Source of the DNA: Symbiodinium natans
Taxonomy: Eukaryota > Sar > Dinophyceae > Suessiales > Symbiodiniaceae
DNA: 64,000 nucleotides
Direction: 5' to 3'
Assembly (NCBI GenBank): GCA_905221605.1
Contig: CAJNDS010001147.1
Span: 743,713 to 807,712, forward strand
Part shown: positions 49,824-61,587 of the stretch, in pieces
Layout of the letters: every line of letters starts with the position of its first letter
Numbering within the stretch: the stretch's first letter is position 1
Program-made: the position numbers and the translations under genes
The notes under the pieces: model-generated
The model's input: only the letters and a program-made list of their open reading frames with translations
The model's database searches: none
Told to the model about the DNA's origin: nothing

Positions 49824-51568
49824 AGGATGGGAGGGAAATCGGATCCCGAGCAATAGTTGGAGATGTTTGCCGATGTTCCCCCGCCCGCAATCCACGCAAA
49901 AAGCTTTGACTTCAATGCGCATGCTCACCCTCAAAATGTATGCTGTTGGGCTTCTGAATGAGCTAATTTGTTTCAAGGTTAATACTTCCTTTGGCCTGCA
50001 AGCAGGGCAGCTGCAGCTGAGACCTAAAAAGCTGTACTCGTGACCCTGCCCATGGCAACGCGTGAGCCTCCAAGAGCTGCCTGCTTTTGACGGTTGCACA
50101 GGCCCAGTAGGCCATCCAGGCTTGCGGGCTCTGACCAAGCAAGTTCGCAACTTCGCAATGTTCACAGTTGTTGGGATGCCGGGCAGATGACTACCGGAAC
50201 TTCAGTACTCAGTACAGAGCACGAGGGGGCTAGTGTCTTGGTAGAGTTCGCGATGTGGAGTTTCACTCGTTCTGCTCGCAAGTTCAACCGTCACGTAGGT
50301 GGAGATGTATTCGGCTCTGAACCCCGTAGGCCGGACTCGGACTGGACATGCCGGATGCCCTGTCGGAGGTGCGCCAGTGATTTTGGGATTCTGACCCTGA
50401 ATCAAAAATAACGATGAACATCATGAACTATGGCTCTTTCCAGGGTGCCCTCAGCGACATGTCTCACAGAACGCCTATCGTTGTAGCAGGTTTGGGACTG
50501 AGAACGAAGCAGAAGCGCTGCGTTAAAAGTTTGTGGGCCTTGCAGGCATGGTTCGCAATGCCATTCAGCAAGTGGGCTGCTGTACAAAGTACTGTCGTTC
50601 AAAACAACGCACGCTAGCTGAATCCATGCTGAGTTCTTCCGATTATCCATCTCAAATGTTTACTTAGTTACTAGGTACCTTGTATGCCTGCCCATCCAAA
50701 CAGGGCGACAGCACCTAGTGTCGGCCTCAGCCCCGACCGCTTCTGACAAGTGTTTCCGGATGTTTCCGGATCTTGCTGATTTGAGTTTGGGTCTGCGCAG
50801 GGAGTTCCGCCGAGTAGCCCTGGAGTGCTCAACCCCGGAGCATCCTGCAAAGTATCCCAGGAGTGCTCGCTCAACCGCAGGGAATCCTGCACTCACAGCC
50901 GCGCAGTACCACGCGAACCGTTCTCAAAACATTTCCTTTACCTGAAAAGGAAAACCTGTACGGGCTTCTTCAAGGAGGACGGCTGTTGTAGGCAAGGAAG
51001 TTCAGCCTCAGAGGCTGAAGGAATATGGCGCTGCCTTGATGACCGAATGTCGACGCGGTCCAGCTGTTTAGGCTTTAGGCCGTTTTGTTCGCCAGCCTTT
51101 GGAGTAAGTAAGATCCTGTTGTTCGCAACCAGGGTTTAGAGTTTGGAGTGTAAGGTGCATGGTGTTTGGTAAGCACTTCACATTCCCAAGCGTAAGGTGC
51201 CTGTGCGGTTGTGGGTTTGACGGCCTATGGTTCTGTGTGGATACGGAGGGAGTTAAGGGGCTCAAGAGCTGGAGATTCAGGCGGTTTTCAGGGTCCACTG
51301 ACCGCGTCGTGGCTGTGGCACCGCAGGCTCTGCTTTCACGGAAGCATCTTTCCGCAGTGAAATGATGGTGGCAAGTGGGGATCCCAAACATTGAGGACCT
51401 GGTGCTTGTTAATTATGCCTAACGGTGGGTCCTTCTCGGGAGTACCTAGTCTTCTGAGGTTCAACTCTTGGCTGGCAGTCTGATTTTTTGGGGCAACGTG
51501 CCACAGAACACGTTGCTGCGATTTTGCATGCGTGCTGACAATGTTCAGAATTCCAGATCGTTGGCAGA
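49824..51568. other. No firm gene
   Basis: Open frames at 50414-50617, 50718-50945 and 51068-51391 are weak. CGGATGTTTC is duplicated at 50758-50777. Confidence 0.35.
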
Positions 51569-51709
51569 ATGAGCCTCCCTGAGGCCTTCCGAAGCGAAGC
51601 CTGCAGCCACAGCAACCCCAACTACAAGTTGCACTTCCCGCTGGATCAGACATCATCGCTGCACGCCAAGCAATATCTGCCCCCCCCCCCCCCCCCCCTC
51701 GAAGAATAG
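51569..51709 (+). CDS. 46-codon ORF ending in poly-Pro
   Basis: ATG to TAG. Reads MSLPEAFRSEACSHSNPNYK and LHFPLDQTSSLHAKQYL, then seven Pro from a C run and LEE. The part before the C run looks coding; the tail length depends on a homopolymer that sequencing may misread. Confidence 0.35.
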   Translation: MSLPEAFRSEACSHSNPNYKLHFPLDQTSSLHAKQYLPPPPPPLEE

Positions 51710-52116
51710 CCCTACCCATGTCAGACCAAAAGTAGCTGCTGGACAGGTCAAGGGAGGAGGACCTTTAACTAATTAAGCAAGGCCTAAGGACAAGCGAGCC
51801 ATGTTTCAAGTTTTTCACCGTGTAACAGCGTGATGCAGGGTTGGCTTTCGGTTGTAACCCTCAAATCCTAGGAGCCTTGTCGACCCAAACCCTAAACCTT
51901 AAGCCCTACACCCAAAATCGGCCTAAACCATTAGTGCCTCGCAGGGGGGCGGGCCGTCCGTTTCGGTTGTTGTGAGATGTGGGTGGGCTGTCCAGTTTTT
52001 TTTTTGCGTGTGGGGTGGGGGAAGGGGGGGGCTTTACTTTAGGGCATATAGGATTTAGGGTCTTTAGTCTTTCAGGCTTTTGGGGTGACGATGTCACATG
52101 ATATCATGGCATGCAG
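51710..52116. other. No gene seen
   Basis: T run at about 51997-52005. Isolated CCCTAAA words at 51887-51906. Confidence 0.4.
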
Positions 52117-52360
52117 GAGAAGTGCCGAGCTGTGCTGGGCGTTGAGGAAGTTGAGGTCAACTGCTGCATGCTCGTGCTGGCTCAGCTTGGGCCAGCAAAA
52201 AGGCCTCGAATCCAAGTCCTCAAAGCTTGGCGTAGTTTGCGTGGGCGATTTCGATCCACTCCTGAAGCTGCCTGCGGACAAGCCTTGCGTGCAATGGCCG
52301 ACGCGGCAAAAGTCATGTATCTGGCTGAGGTCCAGCAAAGCAATGTTGGGCCAGGGAAGG
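52117..52360 (+). CDS. 81-codon exon, unknown
   Basis: After GCAG and before a GT donor. Reads KCRAVLGVEEVEVNCCMLVL, RPRIQVLKAWRSLRGRFRST and ALRAMADAAKVMYLAEVQQS. Strong coding composition, mostly helical. No family recognised. Starts in phase 0 and ends in phase 1. Confidence 0.5.
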
Positions 52361-52988
52361 GTTTTGTCATTGTATCATTGTAGTTTTGCCTGACTGCAGC
52401 ACACGTGAAACATGTCAACTGTTGTTTAGAAAGGAGACGTGAGAGTGAGAGAAACTGAGAGACTGAAGTTTTTCTGTCACTTCGAAACGGTTTTGACTGT
52501 TTTACTCGAGGCTGGAAGCTGTCGTCATGAAACATGCTGATAATGGGCTTTGAACTCTGCAGAAATCACTGCGCGGGAGTTTGGTGCGCTGTGACAGTGA
52601 GACTGCTTCTGGTTTTTCGAAGTGTCCACTGCAAGTCACTGGAGTAGTCGGCCACCCCATCCAGCCTCCAGTATTTCAGGAGGGAGAAAATTTCTTGCCT
52701 TGCATTCCATCGAGGTGCAATGCGGTCAGGGATCAGGATCTAGAGTTCCGTAACGCCACCCGAACTCTGAATTCTGTTTCCTTTTTGGAATTCATAGCCC
52801 TCCTGTTCTAGTGTGCCACTTGCTGGTATAGTCCACTTGTAAGGACCCAAGGTGACGATTCACCAAACAACCTGTGGGGTTTAGGCTGCGCAGGTCTGTA
52901 ACGTCGATTTCCATGCCTCCGCGGCAGCGTTGCACAAGAGTGGAGGCCGGGTAGATTCTTCCCTATAAGGTTCGCAGGACTGAACACA
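52361..52988. other. No firm gene
   Basis: A 76-codon + frame at 52581 is weak. Confidence 0.35.
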
Positions 52989-53270
52989 TTGGAAGTTTTC
53001 GGGCCCAGAGACCATGACTACGTACGTTTTAGGCAGATTCTCAGCTTTCTCGCAATGAGAGCCCCCAGACGCCACTACTCAGCAGCAGCAGCAGCAGCAA
53101 GTCATCCAACGAAAGCCACAGGTGACATGGACATGGCCGCTTCTGTGCTGCTGGCCGAAGCGGACAGAGCGCGGGGCAGCGTTGCCTGTCGTCGGATTGA
53201 GGGGGCACGGCTTGCGGCGTGTTATGGTTCAATGGTTGAGGGCTCAGTGAAGTTTCGGGCTCAGAGTTGA
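52989..53270 (+). CDS. 93-codon ORF, Ala-rich, unknown
   Basis: Contains AAAAAA from a GCAGCA run at 53081-53099, then DMDMAASVLLAEADRARGSV. The helical C-terminal half is protein-like. GTGACATGG at 53120 could be a donor, in which case the ORF is two things. Confidence 0.3.
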   Translation: MEVFGPRDHDYVRFRQILSFLAMRAPRRHYSAAAAAASHPTKATGDMDMAASVLLAEADRARGSVACRRIEGARLAACYGSMVEGSVKFRAQS

Positions 53271-54797
53271 GGGAAACTGAGAGGGTTCAAGGGGTTCATG
53301 CTTCCGAAACATATGTACATGTACCTTCAGGAGGAGCACCTTTCGAAGAGAGTCCGGGCCACCAAAACGACCCAAGAGCCCGGGACGCCAAAATCGTGAT
53401 GCGCGCGGCCGCATGAAGATTGAGTAACAAAGACAAGAAACACCAACCCCCAACCCCCTAAAGTCCCTAGCTGAACCGAGGTCGCGAAGAAAATGCAGAT
53501 CGTCGACGGTCACGGATTCGGCGGCAGGGTGTCGCACGGGTTGAGGGTTCAGGGGTTCAAGGTGATGTTTAGGGTTGAAGGGGTACGCTTTCAGGGAGGG
53601 CTCAGGCTGTTTGAGGGTTGGCTCCGGGTTTTGATAAGGGTGCCTTGCAGCGGCTTGTCCCGGGTTTTGGTTTAGGATTCCTAGATTCCGATTTCAATAC
53701 CATACCACTGCTGGTGGAAGTGCTGGGAAAGGTGGGATTCCTCAAGATGGCCTGCGCATTATCGGTCCCCATGACCATCTCTTCATAAACTCCTAATTGC
53801 ATGAAATTGCATGACATTCGCTTCATGTCGACAAATCAAGGTCGCTGGATGTTAGTCCAGGGACCTCGCTAATCTTCGGATGTAACATAGACGGCCTTCA
53901 TGTCGCTTATGAAGAGTGAGCAGGCTTAGTTTCGGGTGCTTCAGGTTGAGGATTTAGGGTTTAGAGCTCCATGTCTTAGGGATGTTCTGTTGCTGAAGCT
54001 ATGCGTCTGAAAGTGTTCATGAAAGTCTCTGGGGACCAAGGGCTTTAGGATTCTTAGGGTTTAGGGCTGAGGGTCTTGGAGTCTGGGTGTGACATGGTTT
54101 TCTTGGCTTGTTGCTTTTGTTGCCTTTAGAAATTGAGTTGTTCATCTGGGTATCAAACACAAGATGTACACAGGGCTTCAGGCTGCACACCCAAATGTGA
54201 CATTGGGCTTTGCTTATGTTTGTCTTGCGTTCCTATTGTAGCATGGATGGTCAGTTCTGGCCACATAATAGGGCCCAAAGAACAACCATCCTGCGCCAAG
54301 TGACCCATAAACCCCCGGCAACTTCCAAAAGCTCCCCATCCACTCCATATAGAATCCCCAAGTAGTAGTCCCGTGGCGACACGCTAATCTATAAACTCCC
54401 AACCCTCAAATCAAAGGCTGGAACCCTGTACTTTGAAAAGATCTGATAGGATTTGAAGATGTGACTTAAACATTTTCGCGGAGGTGATTAGCGTGGATCA
54501 GATCCGCGCGACTCGGCTGATCTTGCAGACCCCATGATCGTGAGTTGCTTGAGCTCAAGTTAAGTCAAAGCGGGCACCCTCAGAAGTTCGTATGAAACAG
54601 GATAGCCACCATAACTTGAAGGGTAGTAACGGGCTGGGTTACCCGGGCCCGAAACCCCTTACTGACACTTGCATCACCACTTTGCCGTTTCGTTGATGGC
54701 GTTCGATGGCAGTATGCCATAGCTGCCACGCTCGTCCCATTCCGCTGTCCTGATATTGTGGGACTGCCTACATTGGTAGGTAGTCAATTCGCTATCG
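53271..54797. other. No firm gene
   Basis: Contains short GGGTTTAGG and GGGTTCAGG words at 53540-53650 and 53945-54080, like decayed telomere-type repeats. Peptide IVDGHGFGGR at 53498 may be a short exon end. Nothing else. Confidence 0.35.
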
Positions 54798-55142
54798 TTG
54801 CTTTGTGGGTGTGGCCACACTTCTGCCAGTCCTTTGTCATGGCATTCCAGGTTGAACTGCTTAGAGGAGGACTTGTTGGCCGGTGAGCCCTGTGCCCGTT
54901 TACGCAGCTTATGCCTGATGCGTTCACAACAATTGTTTCCAAGGGAACTCAATCAGACCACAAGGCAGTGGCGCTCTGCAAGAGCTGGAGACAGCGCGCA
55001 GAGATGGCATGAGCCGTATGTAGCACGTAGCATACCCCGAATGCATGCCATGGCGCCCGTTAAGATCTTGCACTGTGGACCATTTGACATCTTCAACAAC
55101 CCCCTTCTGAACCCTCGCTTACCTCCTTCTAGGTCCAATTAG
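54798..55142 (+). CDS. 114-codon ORF, doubtful
   Basis: Mixed composition (LAGEPCARLRSLCLMRS). A 92-codon minus frame overlaps. No motif. Confidence 0.15.
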   Translation: MLCGCGHTSASPLSWHSRLNCLEEDLLAGEPCARLRSLCLMRSQQLFPRELNQTTRQWRSARAGDSAQRWHEPYVARSIPRMHAMAPVKILHCGPFDIFNNPLLNPRLPPSRSN

Positions 55143-55214
55143 CTGGCAGGTAGGCTTATGTCCTGAAATAAACCCGAAACCCTAAACCCTAAAACCTGAA
55201 CCTTGTAGCGCGAG

Positions 55215-55880
55215 GCTCGCAAGGTGGTGTGGGGCATGAGCCGCAAATACGGCGGCAAGGCAACTGCGAAGAGAGCAACGTCCTTCTTTCCTGTTTTACC
55301 GGTGGGGACACCATTAGGACAGAGGTAATTAAGGTGCTAAGGTACTTGCTGCTGGGCTCGGTTTCCGCGACATGTTCTTAAGTATGATGGGGTCTGACCC
55401 GTGCTTGAGATGGTACCTATTCAATCTTCAACGATCGATTTTGTTTAGTTTGTTTTCGAGCTGCTCGGCGATCCATTCTGATTGCTGCCTCAGCGCCCGT
55501 CGTGTGAGATTGCCAAAACAGTCTTGAAGATCCATCTCTTGGTGTTGAGCTGATGGAGCTGCGCCGCACTTCTGATCAGGCCGTCCGGCGGTTCATCCGA
55601 GTCACTGTGTGGCTTGGCAGGGTTGGGTACAAGGAACTAAGTGTCTACAGGCAAGAAGATCAAGAAGTGAGTTCATCGTCGAGGGTATCGCTAGGAACGT
55701 CTTGCAGATGCTCTCACTATACTTTCATCCTAACTGCTAAGTCCCCGGCGCATCCAATGTTGCCAAGATGTCAAGGACAAATGGCCGGATGCGGGCGCAG
55801 AGCGTCCAGGGCTCAGCTTCGAGAAGGCGAAGGAAACCTTTGAGAGCGCGTGGCTGCGGCTCTTGATGATGAATAGAATG
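55215..55880 (+). CDS. Three candidate exons of one unknown gene
   Basis: Exon 55215-55259 (ARKVVWGMSRKYGGK; GAG acceptor shortly after CCCTAAA units at 55173-55190; GC donor). Exon 55550-~55621 (MELRRTSDQAVRRFIRVTVW). Exon 55768-~55880 (DVKDKWPDAGAERPGLSFEK, then AKETFESAWLRLL). The first two are phase-compatible. Basic, helical, no recognised domain. Right before the right inverted-repeat arm. Confidence 0.4.
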
Positions 55881-56360
55881 AATAGGGGTTGTCATTTTTG
55901 GGGGGCAGAGGGTTCACATGAGCCACAGTCCTCCAGTGGCGGCTTGACTTCATGTTTAGTGTCGGCTTTGCCTGCGACTTCGTCTTGCTAGGTCCTAGCC
56001 CAGGCCACAAGTCCCCCTACACGGGCGCCTGGCATATGGAGACATGTCTCGAGCAGTTCTGAGTCCCGAGGCCCCGCCGCAGCATCAGATGATGCAGGCA
56101 GACGCTGCTGACTGAAGGTCTAGGCGTAGGTTAGGTCAAGTCAAGTACATGGTGCCCATTCCAATTTGGGTGATGTCCTTTCCGATGCACTTCCTGCAGC
56201 AGCGCTCTGAAAGACCAGAAGCAGCCAATTTCACGCTGCACGGCGCCAAAGCCTTGGCCTAAAGCCCAGATTTTTTGGGGATTGGGCCCTTCAAGCCCAA
56301 CCTGCTTGAGAACAAATAACATATGCAAGCCTTCATATTGAGATGCAGCACCAAAGTCTC
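55881..56360. other. No firm gene up to the arm boundary
   Basis: Nothing recognised. Confidence 0.4.
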
Positions 56361-56794
56361 TACAGCGAAACGCTTGTGATGAGTTTTGGTCCTTCGGAAG
56401 GTGCCCCCATGAGTTTTAAGTCAAAGGCCAATGCTTTCGGCTGCCATCGTATCACAAAAGCTCTCAGTATCACTCTTCCTCTGAACAAAACGTGAATTTC
56501 ATATGTTCGGCTGTGGGATTGTCGGAGTCTTTCAAGTTCGTGCGTAAACTGAGTTCGCCGTCTTGGAGCTTGGGTCGAAACGTTGCGAGTGCCGTCATTC
56601 GATTGTAGGCGTGTTGCTCCAATGCCTAACCCTGAGGTGTGAATCTGCCCCCCACTCCGTCGATCGACTCCACCTCTCTTTGTAAAAAGCGCGTCGCGCC
56701 GCATACACACCGCCACTATCACTACCACTACCACCACTCCCACAACTTCAGCCAAATCCACGACCGCTACTATCCACCACAAGGCTGCCACCAA
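56360..56794 (-). other. 144-codon ORF, right copy
   Basis: Same reading as 47896-48330 with eight residue changes; the stop is TAG instead of TAA because it lies across the arm boundary. Confidence 0.3.
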
Positions 56795-57055
56795 CCGTAC
56801 GACAAGCCACCACGACTACTAGTACTGACCCGTGTTGGCAATGCCATCAGTGATAGGACTTATCTTGCTTCTCACATCGTGTACCATAGTGTCCATAGTG
56901 TAATCAGGCCTCTGCTTTGGGCAGTAGTCCACGAGATTGACATGATGCAGAGTTGCGCTCCGCATCAACCTTGTACATTCAAGGCGGGAATCTGGGGATG
57001 TGGCGTGAATGGAGGTGATTTAACTACACCCTTCTAGAGCGCTCCAGCCTGTCAG

Positions 57056-57207
57056 GAGCCAAAGAAGAAGAGCGTCGACGATGAGCCCAAGGACTTCATC
57101 AAAGCTGCAGCCGCGGGCCTCAGAAAACGCTCGAAATTCTGGGATTGCAGGCGTGTTGGAGGAACGTTGAAGAATTGGGTTGCTACGGGGCTGTGAAGAT
57201 GAGTTTG
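57056..57207 (+). pseudogene. Frameshifted copy of the 160-bp left-arm exon
   Basis: Acceptor CAG and donor GTAAGT are kept, but the body is 152 bp: changes near 57120-57135 and loss around TACGGGGCTGTG shift the frame, so the left-arm reading after IKAAAA is lost. Confidence 0.55.
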
Positions 57208-57684
57208 GTAAGTGTGTCGACTGTTGTGGGAACGACAGACTCTGGATGATTATGAGCAGAGGGGGTAGACAACACAGGAGTTCACATGGTAACTTAACAC
57301 TCTTGTCTGGGTTTGCGTGAGTCGCACATGCCCCTCTGCAAGGCTACAGGAATTGACACATCATTTCAATTCTCAAGGCAGCCTTTGTAGAGGGGGCAGG
57401 GCCGCCATGCCTAAGTTGCGGCGTCCAATCAAGGTCCGTTTTGAAGAAATTCGCTGATATTGGGAGCAAATGAACTTGCCACTAACAATCCACAGTAACA
57501 GAGGGGTAGGAGTAGCAGCGGCAGTAGCAATAAGAAGTGAGGACAAGGAGCGCCTCAAGACCTGTATATCCGACAGGGCCTCATGTTCTCCCCGGAGGCT
57601 GGGATTGCTTTGTTTTTGGCCCAACGATGAGTCCACAGGGACGAAAACGCATCGAGCAACGGCAAAGGGAATCAGGTTCAGAAG

Positions 57685-57996
57685 TTGAAACGCAGTCCTA
57701 GCTCGGGACACAGCTTTGCAAGTTTCCGTTTCGGCGGGATGCCTACCAGAAGTTGCTTACTCTTCTACAGCCTGAATCGTCTGCGCAATCTGCAAAGTCC
57801 ATCTCGCGTGCGCTTTAAGGAGTTGTCATTGGCACGCGTACTAAAAGCCCATACAATACCTTGCCCTTTTGGCTTTGCATGCATCCTTTACCAAAAGCCG
57901 AAATTTACAGTATATTTCGGGGCGGTGCACCAGTCCCATCCTTTCGCCTTCATCACGGACCCCAGCGTTTCAGCCACTTCCTCACACCCACTCTAG
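57685..57996 (+). CDS. Candidate exon, right-arm copy
   Basis: Reads SLNRLRNLQSPSRVRFKELS and LARVLK; the first six residues derive from about 22 bases absent on the left. Confidence 0.3.
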   Translation: MKRSPSSGHSFASFRFGGMPTRSCLLFYSLNRLRNLQSPSRVRFKELSLARVLKAHTIPCPFGFACILYQKPKFTVYFGAVHQSHPFAFITDPSVSATSSHPL

Positions 57997-58144
57997 TTCG
58001 CATCGCTTCTGTATCTACCTCTCTCTTAGACCCTGTTCTCCTGGCCCATCAATGATTCAGACAGACTCGTTACAGCCCGGTGTTATGTCTGGATAGTAGC
58101 TTTAAGTTTAGGGCCTAATTTTTCCTATGCCTAGAAGGCCAATT

Positions 58145-58357
58145 TCAAGCAAGTTCGCTCGCAGGAAGCCAGCGAGGCTTGCAGGTGTTATTTCGATCTT
58201 CATACCTGACTAGAACATCAGTGACAACAATAGCAATGCAGTCCGTATTGTTAGCATCTTCATGGTAATCGCACATGAAAGGGCATCCCTGGTCTCTGAT
58301 GCGAAACGCCAAGTCCCTTTGCAATCCGTCGCAGATGGGCCCTGTACACTCAGTCAA
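58145..58357 (-). other. 70-codon ORF, right copy with in-frame 78-bp loss
   Basis: Counterpart of 46254-46562; MTECTGPICDGLQRDL is joined directly to AFRIRDQGCPFMCDY. A frameshift alters the last 15 residues. Confidence 0.25.
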
Positions 58358-58582
58358 AGAACCCTTCTACATCCCCTAGCCATAGACCTGAGCCGAGCTT
58401 GGACCTTTTAAACCTTCTGTTTTTGTATTTATTCAAAGTCTCTTAAACCCAAGAAAACAAAATCAAACATCCTAAGGACCTACTCATTGCCCCTTTAAGC
58501 CCTAAGCCCTAATGCAGGCTCTTAAGCCCGTAAGCCCCTGAACTCCAAGGTTCCGAGGGAAACATTCCAAGTGCCGGCGCAG

Positions 58583-58618
58583 GCTCAAGAGCAAACCTCC
58601 CTGGAGGCGGCGAAGAAG
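58583..58618 (+). CDS. 12-codon helical micro-exon, right-arm copy
   Basis: AQEQTSLEAAKK between GCAG and a GC donor; conserved with 45979-46014 although the intron beside it has an indel of about 13 bp. Confidence 0.4.
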
Positions 58619-58827
58619 GCCGACAGACGTACCTCGAGTTTAGGGTTGAAAAGGGTTTCGGGCCTAGATGGCCTCAAAAATTGGAAAAGAAATATTCCTA
58701 AAAAGTAGAGGCAAGCCGGTTTATAACACAGAGGTTGCTCGAAAGGATGTTCAGGTGGTGTTCAGGCCTGTAGTGTTTTCGCCTATCTCCACAGAGGACC
58801 TTGGTTGAGATCCTAGACGAGGCGAGC

Positions 58828-59396
58828 TCTGGCCCACTCTTGTCCGTAACAAATCGTACTCCCGGGTCTTTCGGGCCCACTCTTTTCCGTAACAAATCCC
58901 AGGTCTTGGCGGCTCTTTCCGGCCCGCTCTTATCCCTCACAAATCGTACTCCCGGGGATCCCGGAACCAACATGGTGGCACAGCCAGAAAGCAAACAGGT
59001 TCTCAAGATTCAGAAGTTGTCTGTCTTTGACATTCCCTACCTTTTCTCTGCCACACTTGCTCTCTTGAGCTATTTTAGCCCGTCGAATCTGTTGCAAGGC
59101 TACATTGCTTGTGCACCTGCTCGCACCTTCATCACCCTTGGTTATATTGAAATTCCCGTTGACACCATAGCGCTGGCATCAGGGCATTCGCTGCATGATC
59201 CGGTCCTGACACTCCCCTGTTTGTGATATCTTCTGTTCTTACTACAGGAAGTACGTTGTTACAGCGTGCCGATCCAGGATGTCTAAATTTCGGGTTTAAG
59301 TGTTTGATGACCAACGAATCTCACGATCCTGTTCGTACAATGTCTGTTGGTGCTCTTACATGCTGTTATTATTCTGGCTGTGCGTGGGTTTTTGCC
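58828..59396. other. Segment present only in the right arm, with a triplicated motif
   Basis: Absent from the left arm at 45769-45775. Its first 130 bases contain three degenerate copies of a CCCACTCTTGTCCGTAACAA-type unit about 45 bp apart. A + frame (58801-59226) reads VLKIQKLSVFDIPYLFSATL further on. Origin unknown: insertion on the right or deletion on the left. No clear target duplication. Confidence 0.6.
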
Positions 59397-59727
59397 TACG
59401 GTGCGATAACTATGTATTTGGTGCTTGGTGCAGGAAGCCGCGCATCTGCTGCGGTCCTACCCTAAACCCAAAACCCCCAATGCCTAAGCGCCAACTCCTT
59501 CCACCCGCGCCCCGACCAGGGTAGAAACAATTCCAGCGTTCTCAATTGTGGGCTGTTCACGCGTCGCTGTTATAGCCTAGCTAGTTTAGGGTGCCAAATT
59601 GGGCCCCTACTCTAGAACAATCCCCTAAGCCCAAACCATTTTTAGGGCTTTCGGGCCTGAGTTTGGGAGTTAGGGTTTGGAGCTTACCCGGAACCCTGCC
59701 CAGTTTAGAGAGTTTTGGGTTCTAAAG

Positions 59728-59838
59728 GCTTTTCGGGCTCAGAAGGCTCATATGGTTCAGCTGTTGGCCTCGCCATCTTCAACACAGGCCCGGCAGGAGC
59801 ATGAGCGAGCGCTCCGTGAGGCGGAAGAGGCCAACAAG
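59728..59838 (+). CDS. 37-codon helical exon, right-arm copy
   Basis: Same residues as 45327-45437; AAAG acceptor, GC donor, phase 0. Intact in both arms. Confidence 0.5.
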
Positions 59839-60392
59839 GCCTGCACATGTTTCTGTCTCTGTATGTGATGTATGTGTGTGTGTGTTTTACATGTACAGAT
59901 ATTGTGAGAGATCACTTGATAGGTGCATTGCAGGTTCTGGGGTGTGAGCAAGGGATGTCCAAGGTCCAACAGTTGAGGCGAAGGTTGGGAGGTCGAGTCG
60001 CTTAAGGAGGATCATGATGGGTTTAAGGTTCGGGCTTCGAGGCAGTTCGATTGCCGTCTCCCTGATCCCACTGTTCTCTTGCTGAAAACCTCGTGTGTTG
60101 ATCAGAAAGCCGAACAAGGAAGCGAGGGGTCAAATCAAAGCGATTTTGTCGGGATTTTGTTCATCCTGCTTGGGAGAAGGCCTGTAAGCCCTCCACCCTC
60201 AACCCTCAGGTTTCGTCTTCCTTTTGGAGCAGCATCCTGTGCTGCTTCGACCGCCGTCGTCACCTCAACTGTCTAGCATGCACTTTGTGTTCAATCTTGG
60301 AGTTGTCGTGCGCCGTCCGAATGGGGCTATTTGGACTTCGCACCGTCAGCCTCCAAATCAGGAATGACAACCAAGACATCGAAAGAAAGGCC

Positions 60393-60686
60393 TCAACATT
60401 CGAGTGGTAAAGTATCTAGAAGACTTTGCCGCGTTAGCCGTGACGCAAAGCAATGTATCAAAATCCAAGGTCGTTGCTGCATGTGACTGGACCACGGCGA
60501 CCTTTCAAGAGTAGGAAAAGCACTTGCAAGATACCCAGAGACTCCAAGACCCTGAAAGTAAGACAGAAAGTCTATACATCCCACTTTTCTCAGAACATTT
60601 CTGAAATCATCTTCGGACCCCGCGTACTGTGTAAGGACTAGCCCGTCCTTCAGGGATACTAGAGTCTCTGGCAGACGATTTTCCAC
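60393..60686 (-). CDS. 97-codon ORF, right-arm copy
   Basis: Counterpart of 44467-44760 with a single residue difference. Confidence 0.35.
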   Translation of the reverse strand: MENRLPETLVSLKDGLVLTQYAGSEDDFRNVLRKVGCIDFLSYFQGLGVSGYLASAFPTLERSPWSSHMQQRPWILIHCFASRLTRQSLLDTLPLEC

Positions 60687-60775
60687 TGCGGCTGTTTGGA
60701 TGGGCTAAAGCCTTAACCAAGTGTAACTTTACACTTGCCCCTCACAGCCTCGCAGCCTATCCAAGCACGAATGGA

Positions 60776-60920
60776 GCCAGGCTCCTCTACGACAGTTTCG
60801 ATGCTAATTTGGCCACATGGGCTCGTGCTCTAAGAGTCCGCGGGTCTTCCGTGCCCAGAGACCCTTCCCTAAAGCCTAAATCAGTGCGACGCGCAAGAAA
60901 CCGTCAACCAGTTAACCTTA
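60776..60920 (+). CDS. Candidate exon, unknown
   Basis: Reads RLLYDSFDANLATWARALRV and then a Ser/Pro/Lys-rich tail. Same strand as the other helical arm exons. The left arm keeps the frame with Arg to Gly. Confidence 0.3.
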
Positions 60921-61003
60921 AGCCTTAAACCTAAGCCTCGAACCATGCCAAAAAGACAGGACCTGAAACTTTGAGAAGCTAGACAGCTCAGGAGAGGCGA
61001 AGT

Positions 61004-61240
61004 GTGTCAAACTCCAATTCTTCTAAAAAACAAGAGAACCTCTGGGGCCTCAAGGCGGCGACGTCACAAGAAACGTCTGCTCCACGCAAAACCCAGCCCG
61101 GACGAGAGCCCACTTCAGAAGTAGCCATCGGCTCCGCCAGAAGCCCGAACAGGATCAGATCAGGTGCGCTTAAACAAAGCCGGCAAGGGTGTGGAAGGAA
61201 GGCTTGCGCTTCAGAGCTTCTCAGGCTCTTCCTACCGTAA
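61004..61240 (+). CDS. Candidate exon, right arm
   Basis: Reads SSKKQENLWGLKAATSQETS and a polar basic region; GT at 61161 could be a donor. The left arm carries about 49 extra bases here, so only one arm can keep this frame. Confidence 0.25.
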   Translation: MSNSNSSKKQENLWGLKAATSQETSAPRKTQPGREPTSEVAIGSARSPNRIRSGALKQSRQGCGRKACASELLRLFLP

Positions 61241-61587
61241 TCCCTAAACTGCGTAATCGCGGGGATGAGCGACATTCGGGCGTGGGCAGAGGTCAAGCAC
61301 TCGCGCAGACGTGTCGATAATAAAGTCTGTAAGTGTCTATGCCACGAATGATATGTGACGATAAAATTGGCGGGTACCGTTTCTGAGTGCTACCAGTAGA
61401 CCAAAGATGCTGAACCCTTCGCCTTTTAGCCCATCTTACGACCCTCACCGTGAGGGTTGCGTGCTTTCCCCGACGTAATCTTAGGGGCCCCGCGCTGCTG
61501 TCAAGGGCAGGGCAGGGGTGCACCGTGGGCGCACAAAGCATCATTTGAAACGAAAGCTCGCCCAGGGGTATTCCGCGCATTTGCCAG

